The position numbers were made by a program, and so were the translations under genes. Positions 41,704-49,606 of a stretch of 63,146 nucleotides of DNA are shown here, one piece after another. The notes below the pieces were generated by a model. That model searched no databases. It was not told the DNA's origin and saw only the letters and a program-made list of their open reading frames with translations. Each line of letters begins with the position of its first letter. Within the stretch, counting starts at the first letter, position 1. Source of the DNA: JBBDWZ01 sp050732575 (GTDB lineage: Bacteria; Gemmatimonadota; Gemmatimonadetes; Longimicrobiales; RSA9); assembly GCA_050732575.1 (NCBI GenBank), contig JBOHRF010000004.1:1-63146 (forward strand), written 5' to 3'.

Positions 41704-43466
41704 TCGCGAACGTCATCTCCAATCGGCAGTTCCGCATACCGCGCTTGCGCAGCCCAATCGCCTTCGCGCTGGCCCTGGCCACAGCAGCGTGCAGTTCCGC
41801 GCCCGCGCCCACGCCCGTTCTCTCGAGCGCCCGCAGCGCCGACCAACCCGTCACCGCGGCTAACGCCATGGTCGTCTCTGCCAGCGCCATTGCCAGCAGC
41901 GTTGGCAACCAGGTGCTGCGGGACGGCGGTAACGCGGTTGACGCCGCGATCGCCACGGGCTTTGCCCTTGCTGTGACGTATCCCACGGCCGGCAATATTG
42001 GTGGGGGCGGCTTCATGGTGATTCGCTTCCCCAACGGGCAAGCCACGACCATCGATTTCCGTGAGAAAGCGCCGCTCAAGGCGCACGCCAGGATGTTCCT
42101 GGATTCAACCGGCGAGTACTCCAGCACCATCCACCACAACAGTCACATCGCGGTTGGCGTGCCCGGCACAGTCGCGGGTTTTGCGCTGGCGTGGGAGCGC
42201 TACGGCTCGCGGGCGCAGGCATGGAGCCAGGTCGTGCAACCGGCGGTCAAGCTTGCGCGCGATGGCTTTGCCGCGCCGCCCGGACTGGCCGCTTCGCTGG
42301 GCAATGCCATCCGCCGATCACTCGCCCGTTACCCTGCTTCCGTGCAGGCGTACTCCAAGAACGGCGTTGCCTACCAGGAGGGCGAGGTCATCAAGCTGCC
42401 TGATTTGGCGCGCACTCTGGAGCGCATCGAAAAACAGGGTCGTGATGGCTTCTACAAGGGTGAAACCGCGCGTCTGATTGCCGAAGAAATGAAGCGGGGT
42501 GGCGGCCTGATCACGGAAGAGGATCTCGGGAAGTACCAGGCCAGGGAGCGCATTCCGGTGCGCGGCTCCTACCGCGGATACGAGATCGTCAGCATGCCCC
42601 CGCCCAGCAGCGGTGGTGTGGCCATGATCGAGATGCTGAACATCCTGGAGGGTTACGACCTGCGCGCACTCGGCCACAACTCGGCGCAGCACATCCACTA
42701 CCTGGCCGAAGCCATGCGCCGCGCGTTCCTGGACCGCGCCCGCCATCTGGCCGATCCTGATTTCGCCACCGTGCCCGTCGATCGATTGACCAGCAAACAG
42801 CACGCGCAACAGCTGCGCGCGACCATTGATCCAAAGAAAGCCTCGCCCTCAGCGCCTGCCGATGTCACGCTGGCCAGCGAGAGTATCGAGACCACCCACT
42901 ACTCCGTGGTCGACAAGAACGGCATGGCCGTCTCCGTGACCTACACGCTGGAAGCCGGCTACGGCTCCGGAATCGTCGTTCCGGGTGCGGGCTTTCTCCT
43001 CAACAATGAGATGGGTGACTTCAATGCTAAGCCCGGCCTGACCAATGCCAGCGGCCTGATCGGCACGGAGCCCAATCTGGCGCGCCCTGAGCAGCGCATG
43101 CTCTCCAGCATGACGCCCAGCATCATTGCCAAAGATGGGAAGCTGGTAGCCGTGATCGGCAGCCCTGGTGGCCGCACCATCATCAACACGGTGCTCCAGG
43201 TCACCTCGAACCTCATCGACTTTGGCATGAACATTCAGCAGGCCGTGAACGCCGCGCGCATTCACCATCAGTGGTTGCCCGATCGTATCTCCATCGAGCA
43301 GGACGGTGTGACCCCCGCGGTGGCCGAGCAGCTGAAGAGCATGGGGCACACGGTGAACGTGGGCGGACGGCAGGGCACGGCGCACTCCATCATGATCGAC
43401 GCGAGTGGCAAACGCCTGGGTGCACCCGACCGGCGCGATCGCGATGCAGGTGCCATAGGCCACTGA
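41700..43466 (+). CDS. ggt: Gamma-glutamyltransferase (lipoprotein-type leader)
   Basis: 588 aa from the ATG at 41700 (ATGA overlap). A lipoprotein-like leader (ATAACSS) indicates export. The two-subunit Ntn-hydrolase family is unmistakable: MVVSASAIASSVGNQVL, GGNAVDAAIATGFALAV, NIGGGGFMV, and the processing site at T398 in IETTHYSVVDKNGMAVS, the nucleophile after self-cleavage. Downstream substrate-site phrases GSGIVVPGAGFLLNNEM, MLSSMTPSI and GSPGGRTIINTVLQV are present. It probably cleaves glutathione or gamma-glutamyl compounds in the periplasm. It ends 7 nt before the first copy of the 122-bp direct repeat. Confidence 0.95.
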   Translation: MIANVISNRQFRIPRLRSPIAFALALATAACSSAPAPTPVLSSARSADQPVTAANAMVVSASAIASSVGNQVLRDGGNAVDAAIATGFALAVTYPTAGNIGGGGFMVIRFPNGQATTIDFREKAPLKAHARMFLDSTGEYSSTIHHNSHIAVGVPGTVAGFALAWERYGSRAQAWSQVVQPAVKLARDGFAAPPGLAASLGNAIRRSLARYPASVQAYSKNGVAYQEGEVIKLPDLARTLERIEKQGRDGFYKGETARLIAEEMKRGGGLITEEDLGKYQARERIPVRGSYRGYEIVSMPPPSSGGVAMIEMLNILEGYDLRALGHNSAQHIHYLAEAMRRAFLDRARHLADPDFATVPVDRLTSKQHAQQLRATIDPKKASPSAPADVTLASESIETTHYSVVDKNGMAVSVTYTLEAGYGSGIVVPGAGFLLNNEMGDFNAKPGLTNASGLIGTEPNLARPEQRMLSSMTPSIIAKDGKLVAVIGSPGGRTIINTVLQVTSNLIDFGMNIQQAVNAARIHHQWLPDRISIEQDGVTPAVAEQLKSMGHTVNVGGRQGTAHSIMIDASGKRLGAPDRRDRDAGAIGH

Positions 43467-43473
43467 TTGGACC

Positions 43474-43595
43474 GGTAGTTGGCGGCGTCCCTCGGCTTGG
43501 CTAACCCTGGGCGTCTCGGTTGGGGCGTTTGTTGGATATCCAACTCGGCCCGCGTGTACACCCGGGAGTTGTTGCGGCACAACGGCTCGAAAGCC
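43474..43595 (+). repeat. 122-bp direct repeat, copy 1
   Basis: Identical over 122 bp to 47388-47509, same orientation, 3914 bp apart start to start. Begins GGTAGTTGGCGGCG and ends ACGGCTCGAAAGCC. It contains the perfect 14-bp palindrome GTTGGATATCCAAC and a second near-palindrome CCCGCGTGTACACCCGGG. No open reading frame with a start fits it. Lies 7 nt after the gamma-glutamyltransferase stop. Confidence 0.95.
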
Positions 43596-43680
43596 CCACT
43601 GTCTGCATCAGTTGGATCTCCCACACCCCCCTGAAAACGCGAAGCAAGAACGGCCCCACCCGCCAACAAGGAAGCAAATG

Positions 43681-43822
43681 GACTGCGCGAAGCGCGTGAT
43701 GCTTCGAGCGTCAATACATCCTGCACAACCTCATCGACCACGGCGGGCGCATTCACGAAACCGCCGCCGCGCTCGGCATCAACTGCAGTCACCTCTGGAA
43801 GAAGATGAGGCAGCCTCCCGTG
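43681..43822 (+). pseudogene. Relic of an NtrC-type regulator C-terminus (Fis-type HTH)
   Basis: One frame reads FERQYILHNLIDHGG and RIHETAAALGIN, then HLWKKMRQPPV and TAA, matching the last helix-turn-helix of the regulator at 27708-29105. Nothing upstream completes the protein, so only the end survives. It is diverged, not a fresh copy. Its stop lies inside the bipartite motif at 43820. Confidence 0.75.
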
Positions 43823-43846
43823 TAAGACCCAAGCCAATTCCGGCAC
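43820..43846 (+). promoter_or_regulatory. Bipartite motif TGTAAG-N14-CGGCACT
   Basis: TGTAAG 43820-43825, CGGCACTCATCC from 43840. The following about 60 nt closely match 46687-46745, which lead into a secreted protein start (MRTQL). Here they lead into a decayed copy of that start. Confidence 0.5.
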
Positions 43847-43882
43847 TCATCCAATGACGTCCTGATCAACCCCAAGTCGTGG

Positions 43883-44180
43883 GTGAACGTGCGGACTCAG
43901 CTCGGTTTGTTGCGCGGGTGCGGACTGCACACGGCAGCGGTCAGACAAGCAGCGCATTGGCTATACAAGATTGCCGATCACAGTTTGACCGGTTGCAAAT
44001 CCACCACCCGCGACCATGTGACGGTTGCCGCAATGCAACATCGTGATGTCCGGTTCACGCTCATTCGTCGGTTTCATCCTCTCACCGGCATGCGCGCGCC
44101 GCGATTGCGCGCCGACTATCGGCATGGTTCTTCCACTGTTACACCCATGCTCTTCACAATCCTGATGCGGAGCCCATTGC
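43883..44180 (+). other. Decayed 5' part of an MRTQL-type secreted protein, then gene-free sequence
   Basis: A GTG at 43883 gives VNVRTQLGLLRGCGL, like the first residues of the barrel gene at 46728, but the sequence then loses the hydrophobic leader. The stretch up to 44180 holds no other supported gene. It probably represents a relic of a duplicated barrel gene. Confidence 0.4.
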
Positions 44181-44900
44181 ATGCGCACGAGTTCGTGGTC
44201 GGCCCTTCTGCCACTCGTCGGGTTGGCGTGTGCCCTGGTGCCCCTATCTATCCCGGCGCAGTTGCCGCCCGCACCCGTCATCCGAAATCCGGCGCCTGAC
44301 TTCTACGCACACGTCGTAGCGGGCGGCTCCGGTTCCTGGTTCTCTTCGCAATTCCTTGACAACACGCTTGATCAGATCGACGTAAGCATTTCGAACCCGG
44401 ATGGCTTCCTTGCCCTGGGTTTGCGCCTCGGATTTCGGAACCTCGTGCAGGTCGAGTTTCGGCGCGCCGATGGCAGCCACAGCCTCTTCAATGCGGACAT
44501 CACGTTTGAGGGAGGAACGTTCGAGTCAACCCGAACGGAACTGTCCATGGACTTCAACGTCGACGAGCAGCTGCTCAAGATCAACCCACTGTTTTTCCAG
44601 AAGACCCCAGGCGCGCAAGAGCGGTGGCGGTCGTTCTATCTGGTGCTGGGCAAGGCGGACGTGAGTTACCTGGATTCGGACGGTGACGCGTTCCAATTCG
44701 ACGGCAACGGCACGGTCTTCGGTATCGAGTACGGTGTGGTCGGTCGCTTCGCATCCGCCGCTCTGAGCGTACGGCGTATCGGCATCGACTTCGGCCGGGC
44801 CCGCTTTCCCACTCGCGGGGGGACTGTGCCGACCAACTTCGCTGGAAGTCTGTATGTCGCAGAAATGAGCATCGCTGCCGGATTCGGAGTATCGCGATGA
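44181..44900 (+). CDS. Secreted/outer-membrane protein of unknown function
   Basis: 239 aa with a signal peptide (ends near SIPAQL, residue 27). The mature protein is strand-rich: FLALGLRLGFRNLVQVEFRR, TFEGGTFESTRTELSMDFNV, VFGIEYGVVGRFASAALSVRR. A DSDGDAF patch could bind calcium. It looks like an outer-membrane barrel or beta-solenoid protein; no family was recognised. First gene of a four-gene operon (overlaps the next by 4 nt) inside the module bounded by 122-bp direct repeats. Confidence 0.75.
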   Translation: MRTSSWSALLPLVGLACALVPLSIPAQLPPAPVIRNPAPDFYAHVVAGGSGSWFSSQFLDNTLDQIDVSISNPDGFLALGLRLGFRNLVQVEFRRADGSHSLFNADITFEGGTFESTRTELSMDFNVDEQLLKINPLFFQKTPGAQERWRSFYLVLGKADVSYLDSDGDAFQFDGNGTVFGIEYGVVGRFASAALSVRRIGIDFGRARFPTRGGTVPTNFAGSLYVAEMSIAAGFGVSR

Positions 44901-45424
44901 AACTGACTTCCTCGCTCCGCTGGGTCATTGCGATCGTCATCGCCGCGCTGCCCACCTTCGCGCCCTGCCCGGGAACCGCCCAGTCGGAAGCGCGTACACC
45001 GCTACTGCCTCGAGGGGCATTCAGCCGAGCCGAGTTGTACACGACTGCCCTGGCACGCGTGACGATACGCGACGTGATCGTCGAGCCGCACGCTCTGCGG
45101 GGCAGAGTGACGGGCGATTCTACTGCGCGTTCCTATCCCGTGGATGACCTGCTGGCGGTGCGCGTCGTTGACGGTACGCAGATGCGCACATATGCCGGGA
45201 TTGGCGCTCTCTCGTTCGGACTCGGCGCACTCGTTGCCGTTCTTACAGTCGGCCGCGACCATGGCAACGAGCCGGGCTACGCAAACACGAGCCTTGCGTT
45301 CGTCCTTGCCGCCACCGCCGCAGGCACGGGTCTGGGCGCGCTGGTGGGCTCAGCACGGCCTCGGTGGCGCACCCTGTACTCACAACCGGCCTCACTACGC
45401 GACGCCGCTGACTCCAACCGTTGA
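44897..45424 (+). CDS. Exported protein with C-terminal membrane segments
   Basis: 175 aa starting in an ATGA overlap. A signal peptide (about 1-28) is followed by a small beta-rich domain (about 45-95, ARVTIRDVIVEP...VDDLLAVRVVDGTQM) and a glycine-rich hydrophobic pair (about 100-160, GIGALSFGLGALVAVLTVG and AFVLAATAAGTGLGALVG). The layout (LSM-like or prc-barrel-like strands, then two helices) resembles the protein at 50967-51473. Function unknown. Confidence 0.7.
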   Translation: MKLTSSLRWVIAIVIAALPTFAPCPGTAQSEARTPLLPRGAFSRAELYTTALARVTIRDVIVEPHALRGRVTGDSTARSYPVDDLLAVRVVDGTQMRTYAGIGALSFGLGALVAVLTVGRDHGNEPGYANTSLAFVLAATAAGTGLGALVGSARPRWRTLYSQPASLRDAADSNR

Positions 45425-45439
45425 ATCCGGGAGACACTA

Positions 45440-46084
45440 ATGGCCTTGGTTCGTAACCTCCGTTCCCTGATCGCGTCCGGTGCGCTGCTGTTGACGGGTT
45501 GCATAGGACCGAAATTCATGAGCTCTGCTTATGGAACCGATGCGGTTTGGAACTCGCGACCCGCACGTGCGGCAGTGACCGTGAGGCTGCTCGAAGTCCC
45601 GCCGCGCACCGACACAACGACGGTGCCGGAAGGCAACAACGTATACACTGCTCAACTGCTCACGGGCCTCGTCGAGCAACTCCGTCAGGCTGCCCTGTTC
45701 GATGACGTACAGCCAGGCAACGCTACTACGGAACCGACCACACCCTTGCTGCTGGAGGTGCGGCTCATCCGGGTATACGACGCGGACTGGGCATCGCGTG
45801 CGCTCACGAGCTATTCCGAGAGCAGCGCGACCGTCGTCGGCCGACTCATCGATCGCAGTACAGACCGTGTTTTGACCACGTTCCAACGCTCGCGCGGCGG
45901 CCAGGGAGGAATGCTGGGCATGGGCGGCTGGCTGACCGCCTCCTCAGATGATATGGCGCGGGCCCACATCAACTGGATCGCAACCGATATCATCAACGTG
46001 CTACGCAAGATACCCGCCGCAAGCCGAACGTCGAATCCTGATATACAGGCGCATCAGCCTGCGCAGGAATTGGAGGAGCTATGA
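45440..46084 (+). CDS. Lipoprotein of unknown function
   Basis: 214 aa with a clear lipobox (LLLTGC, acylated Cys about residue 21). Central part has an alpha/beta look (LLTGLVEQLRQAALFDDVQPG, LLLEVRLIRVYDADWASRAL, ATVVGRLIDRSTDRVLTTFQRSRGG), similar in style to the DUF4410/DUF799-type proteins that, like the CsgG group, assemble at the outer membrane. No firm family. It overlaps the next gene by 4 nt. Confidence 0.72.
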   Translation: MALVRNLRSLIASGALLLTGCIGPKFMSSAYGTDAVWNSRPARAAVTVRLLEVPPRTDTTTVPEGNNVYTAQLLTGLVEQLRQAALFDDVQPGNATTEPTTPLLLEVRLIRVYDADWASRALTSYSESSATVVGRLIDRSTDRVLTTFQRSRGGQGGMLGMGGWLTASSDDMARAHINWIATDIINVLRKIPAASRTSNPDIQAHQPAQELEEL

Positions 46085-46620
46085 CTCGTTTCATTCGAAG
46101 CGCAACACCGTTTCTGTGCGCGGCCCTCGCGGCTTGTGCTGCGCGCGTTGATCCGACCGGGCCTCAGGTGCTCCGAGCCAGCAACGTCTTCGCCTACTCG
46201 GGCGCGGGCGGGCCTCTCCCCGTCGCCGCCTATGTGATCTTCCCGGACCAGGCCCGGGTACGCCTTCCCGGCGTAAAGACCGAATGGGGCTATTGGGACT
46301 GGCTGTTCATAGAGGGCGTCGGCTCCGTTTTCCGTGAAAAGCACCGCGTGCAAGGCGAGCAGGAAGTGCCCGCGCGCAATGATGTCGTGCTCGTAAAGCC
46401 GGAGCTGTGGGGCACTTTCCAGTACGAAAATGATTGTTGGCTCCACGTCAAATTCCGCTTGCTCGATCGGTCTTCCGGGCTGCTGGGCACGGTCAACGCA
46501 GAAGCGCGTAGCACCGGCACCTCAGCACGGATCAATTGCGCGGATCAAGTGATCGACCAATTCCAGCGGGAGGTAACCACTACGCTGCGCGACAAGCTGG
46601 TCGCCAGATCCGGTGGCTGA
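46081..46620 (+). CDS. Lipoprotein of unknown function
   Basis: 179 aa with a lipobox (LAACAA, Cys about residue 19). The mature part shows a WGYWDWLF aromatic patch and a strand-rich end (CWLHVKFRLLDRSSGLLG) with two Cys residues that may form a disulfide. No family was recognised. It closes the four-gene lipoprotein operon; the next gene is preceded by its own bipartite motif. Confidence 0.7.
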   Translation: MTRFIRSATPFLCAALAACAARVDPTGPQVLRASNVFAYSGAGGPLPVAAYVIFPDQARVRLPGVKTEWGYWDWLFIEGVGSVFREKHRVQGEQEVPARNDVVLVKPELWGTFQYENDCWLHVKFRLLDRSSGLLGTVNAEARSTGTSARINCADQVIDQFQREVTTTLRDKLVARSGG

Positions 46621-46660
46621 TTGCGACACCGGGACGGTTCGACGCGGACCCACACATCCG

Positions 46661-46687
46661 TGTAAGGCCTGAACCATCTCCGGCACT
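46661..46687 (+). promoter_or_regulatory. Bipartite motif TGTAAG-N14-CGGCACT before a barrel gene
   Basis: TGTAAG 46661-46666 and CGGCACT 46681-46687, about 40 nt before the start at 46728. It is the best-placed copy for acting as a promoter. Confidence 0.55.
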
Positions 46688-46727
46688 ACTCCAATAACCT
46701 CCTTATTAACCCAAGCTCGGTGTGAAC

Positions 46728-47318
46728 ATGCGGACTCAACTCGATTCGTTCCGATGGTCCTGCGGCAGCAGACTGCTCACTGCGGCGTTGTGTGCGTGTG
46801 CCCTGCTGCTTGGCGCGGACCAGGCAGCCGCTCAACGCAAAGGCTTCGTTCTCAACCTGGGAGTCGGGCCCGCTCTCACCAGCTTGAAAGCCACGGGCTT
46901 CAATGGTCCGCGCGTCAATAAGACGGCGTTGGGCACCGACTTCAAGATCGGGTATGCACCATCCGATCGATTGCTGATCTACTACAGCAATGATGCGGCG
47001 TTCTTCGGATCGGATGACGACAATGTCATCCTCGCCGCTACCGGCCAGTCAGGTATTGGGGCAACGTATTTCCTCTCGAGCACCGCACCATCGTTTTATG
47101 TGCAGGGCGGCATCGGCTTTGCCGCATTCAATGAAGTGCTCGATGACGGGGAAACCGTGTCAGCAACGGGTAGCGGCGTAAACCTCGGTGGAGGCTTTGA
47201 GTTCGCCCGGCACTGGAATGTCGATGTCGACCTCATCCTTGGCTCGGTCGAAGATGAGTTTGGTGGCAAGCTCTCCATCCGGACCGTGCGCTTCGCCATC
47301 AACTGGCTGCTTTACTAA
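46728..47318 (+). CDS. Small outer-membrane beta-barrel protein
   Basis: 196 aa from the ATG at 46728; a GTG two codons earlier is possible. Signal peptide ends near QAAAQR (residue 36). About eight strands with alternating pattern follow (FVLNLGVGPALTSLK, LLIYYSNDAAFF, ATYFLSSTAPSFYVQGGIGFA, GVNLGGGFEFARHW) and the last residue is aromatic (FAINWLLY). The size fits an eight-stranded barrel of the OmpX/OmpW kind. Its first residues recur in decayed form at 43883. Last gene inside the 122-bp repeat module. Confidence 0.78.
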   Translation: MRTQLDSFRWSCGSRLLTAALCACALLLGADQAAAQRKGFVLNLGVGPALTSLKATGFNGPRVNKTALGTDFKIGYAPSDRLLIYYSNDAAFFGSDDDNVILAATGQSGIGATYFLSSTAPSFYVQGGIGFAAFNEVLDDGETVSATGSGVNLGGGFEFARHWNVDVDLILGSVEDEFGGKLSIRTVRFAINWLLY

Positions 47319-47387
47319 AGGCCCACGCACGGCACGCCACCCAATCGGCGGCGCGCCGACGTAGGGGGCAACCCTCACGGTCGCAAT

Positions 47388-47509
47388 GGTAGTTGGCGGC
47401 GTCCCTCGGCTTGGCTAACCCTGGGCGTCTCGGTTGGGGCGTTTGTTGGATATCCAACTCGGCCCGCGTGTACACCCGGGAGTTGTTGCGGCACAACGGC
47501 TCGAAAGCC
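47388..47509 (+). repeat. 122-bp direct repeat, copy 2
   Basis: Identical to 43474-43595. It lies in the gap between the barrel gene and the convergent cupin gene. Flanks outside the 122 bp differ from copy 1. Confidence 0.95.
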
Positions 47510-47538
47510 GCCGCCGCCATACGCTCAGCGATATGCGG

Positions 47539-47952
47539 TCAGCGTTGAAACGCAACGATGTTCTCCCACTCGGAGGCATCCGAGCGGGCCACCATGGCCA
47601 CAACCGGCTCCGTTGCGCTGGCGTTGAACACCTCGTGCGGCACGCCTGGCTCGATGTAGATGAAGTCGCCCGCCTGGTTCTCCACGCTGTGCTCCAGCTG
47701 TGGGCCGTACTCGTGCCGCACCCGCCCCTGCAGGATGTACAGCATGACCTCGAAGTCCACGTGGATGTGGGCATAGGCCACGCCACCGGGCGGTATCCTG
47801 GCCAGGTTCATGGACAGCTTCCTGGCCGGCACGTTCTTCCCCGAGAGCCCCGTCCGGTACTGGATATTGTTCCACTCACGAACCTCGCCGCCGCCACGAA
47901 TGACGTGGATACCGGGTCCATGCTCGACTACTCGCGTCAAATCGTCGTTCAT
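47539..47952 (-). CDS. Single-domain cupin protein
   Basis: 137 aa cytoplasmic cupin. Motif 1 is seen in AYAHIHVDFEVMLYILQGRVRHEYG (His pair, Glu and Gly positions) and motif 2 in GDFIYIEPGVPHEVFN (final His). These residues usually bind Mn, Fe or Ni. Small cupins of this kind are dioxygenase-, isomerase- or sensor-like; no closer assignment is possible. It is divergent from the M14 peptidase gene with a 76-nt gap. Confidence 0.85.
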   Translation of the reverse strand: MNDDLTRVVEHGPGIHVIRGGGEVREWNNIQYRTGLSGKNVPARKLSMNLARIPPGGVAYAHIHVDFEVMLYILQGRVRHEYGPQLEHSVENQAGDFIYIEPGVPHEVFNASATEPVVAMVARSDASEWENIVAFQR

Positions 47953-48028
47953 TAGAATTCCTTTCGACGTGCGGCCCGGCGTAACGCGTCACATATTATT
48001 GCGCATAACTCAGCACAGGAAGCCAGAC

Positions 48029-49606
48029 ATGCGATGCCGTTTCGCCCTCGCCGTCGCCCTCGCCCTGGTTGCGGCGGGAAGGAGTGAGGCGCAAACGCGC
48101 CTCAACCTGCCCACCACGCCCGAGCGCACGAAGTATGAGGAAACGTCCAAGTACGAGGACGTGATGACCTTCCTACGCGCGGTGGATCAGGCATCACAGC
48201 TGATCCGGTTGGACAGCATGGGCAAGACGTTCGAGAACCGCACCATGCCTCTGGCCGTTGTGGGCACGATGAACGCCACCACGCCGCAGGCCGTGCAGGG
48301 TACGGGCAAGCTGCGCATCTACCTGCAGGGCAACATCCACGCGGGTGAAGTGGAAGGCAAGGAAGTGCTCCAGATGCTGCTGCGTGAGATTGCCGAAGGT
48401 CAACATCGCGAATGGCTGGATTCCCTGGTGCTGCTGGTCAATCCCATCTACAACGCCGATGGCAACGAGCGGTTCAACATCCGGAACCGCGGCCGCCAGC
48501 ATGGACCAGTGAGGGGCATGGGTCAACGCCCCAACGCGCAGGGCTTCGACCTGAATCGCGACCATATGCGTCTCGAATCGCCAGAAGCTAAAGCCGTGGT
48601 CAGCATGATGGCGCGCTACGATCCACAGGTCGGCGTTGATCTGCATACCACGAACGGCAGCCAGCACGGCTATTTCCTGACCTATGCGCCGCCCCTTCAT
48701 CCCAGCACGGCCTCGCCCATCATCGAACTGCTGCGCGAACGCATGTTTCCGCACATTACGCGCAATGTGCAGCAAAAGCACGGCATGGACTTCTACTACT
48801 ACGGCAATTTTGCCGGTCGTGATACCACGCAGCGTGCCTGGGCCACGTTCGAACACGTGCCGCGCTTCAACAACAACTACGTCGGGCTGCGCAATCGCAT
48901 TGGCATCCTCAGCGAAGCGTATTCCTACGCCACCTTCGAGGATCGCATCAAGGCCACCTACCATTTCGTGACCGAGATTCTGGACTACGCGTACCGCAAT
49001 GCCAGTGAGCTGCGTCGTATCGTCGAGCAGGTTGATCGTACGTCCGTGGTTGGCCAACAGCTGTCTGCCCGCTCCGAGCTGGATCGCACCGGTAAGCCCG
49101 CAACTATCCTGGTAGGCGAGGTGATCCGGGAGGCGAATCCGTATTCGGGTGACACCATCTATCGCCGCGCCGATGTCAAACGTCCTGTTCAGATGATGGA
49201 GTACGGTACGTTCCGGCCCACCGAACAGGTTACGGCGCCGCGTGCGTATTTCATTCCGCCGGTCTGGGTAGGTCGCATCGGCGCAACGTTGCAATACCAT
49301 GGCGTTCGCGCGCGGCCACTGACCCGTGACACCAGTCTCACGGTCGAGCGCTTCCGCATCGATTCCACTACGGTAGCAACGCAGCCGTTCCAGGGGCATC
49401 GCCAGCGCACGCTGTGGGGCCAGTACGAAGTGGCGACGGCAGACTTTCCGGCTGGCACGCTGGTGGTTGACCTGAATCAACCGCTGGGCCGACTGGCGTT
49501 CTTCCTGCTCGAGGCGCGCTCCGACGATGGATTTGTGAACTGGAACTTCTTCGATCCCGAGATCCAGACCGAGCGCTACTACCCAGTTGTGCGTGCCTTG
49601 CGATGA
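48029..49606 (+). CDS. Secreted M14 family zinc carboxypeptidase
   Basis: 525 aa from the ATG at 48029 (ACAGGAAG upstream). A signal peptide (about 1-22) is followed by the M14 domain. Zinc ligands H104 and E107 in GNIHAGEVEGKE, H206 in VDLHTTNG and general base E296 in GILSEAYSY match the family, and FDLNRDH supplies the substrate-binding Asn/Arg. The last about 200 residues are a beta-rich extension. It probably trims peptides or cell-wall peptides outside the cytoplasm. The next gene starts in an ATGA overlap. Confidence 0.92.
   Translation: MRCRFALAVALALVAAGRSEAQTRLNLPTTPERTKYEETSKYEDVMTFLRAVDQASQLIRLDSMGKTFENRTMPLAVVGTMNATTPQAVQGTGKLRIYLQGNIHAGEVEGKEVLQMLLREIAEGQHREWLDSLVLLVNPIYNADGNERFNIRNRGRQHGPVRGMGQRPNAQGFDLNRDHMRLESPEAKAVVSMMARYDPQVGVDLHTTNGSQHGYFLTYAPPLHPSTASPIIELLRERMFPHITRNVQQKHGMDFYYYGNFAGRDTTQRAWATFEHVPRFNNNYVGLRNRIGILSEAYSYATFEDRIKATYHFVTEILDYAYRNASELRRIVEQVDRTSVVGQQLSARSELDRTGKPATILVGEVIREANPYSGDTIYRRADVKRPVQMMEYGTFRPTEQVTAPRAYFIPPVWVGRIGATLQYHGVRARPLTRDTSLTVERFRIDSTTVATQPFQGHRQRTLWGQYEVATADFPAGTLVVDLNQPLGRLAFFLLEARSDDGFVNWNFFDPEIQTERYYPVVRALR

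Noticed and set aside
43474..43595. 122-bp repeat as an integron attC site
   Set aside because: GTTGGAT and ATCCAAC are present but in the wrong order and directly abutting, and no integrase or cassette array is nearby.
43474..47509. 122-bp repeats as ends of an insertion sequence
   Set aside because: They are direct, not inverted, and no transposase lies between them.
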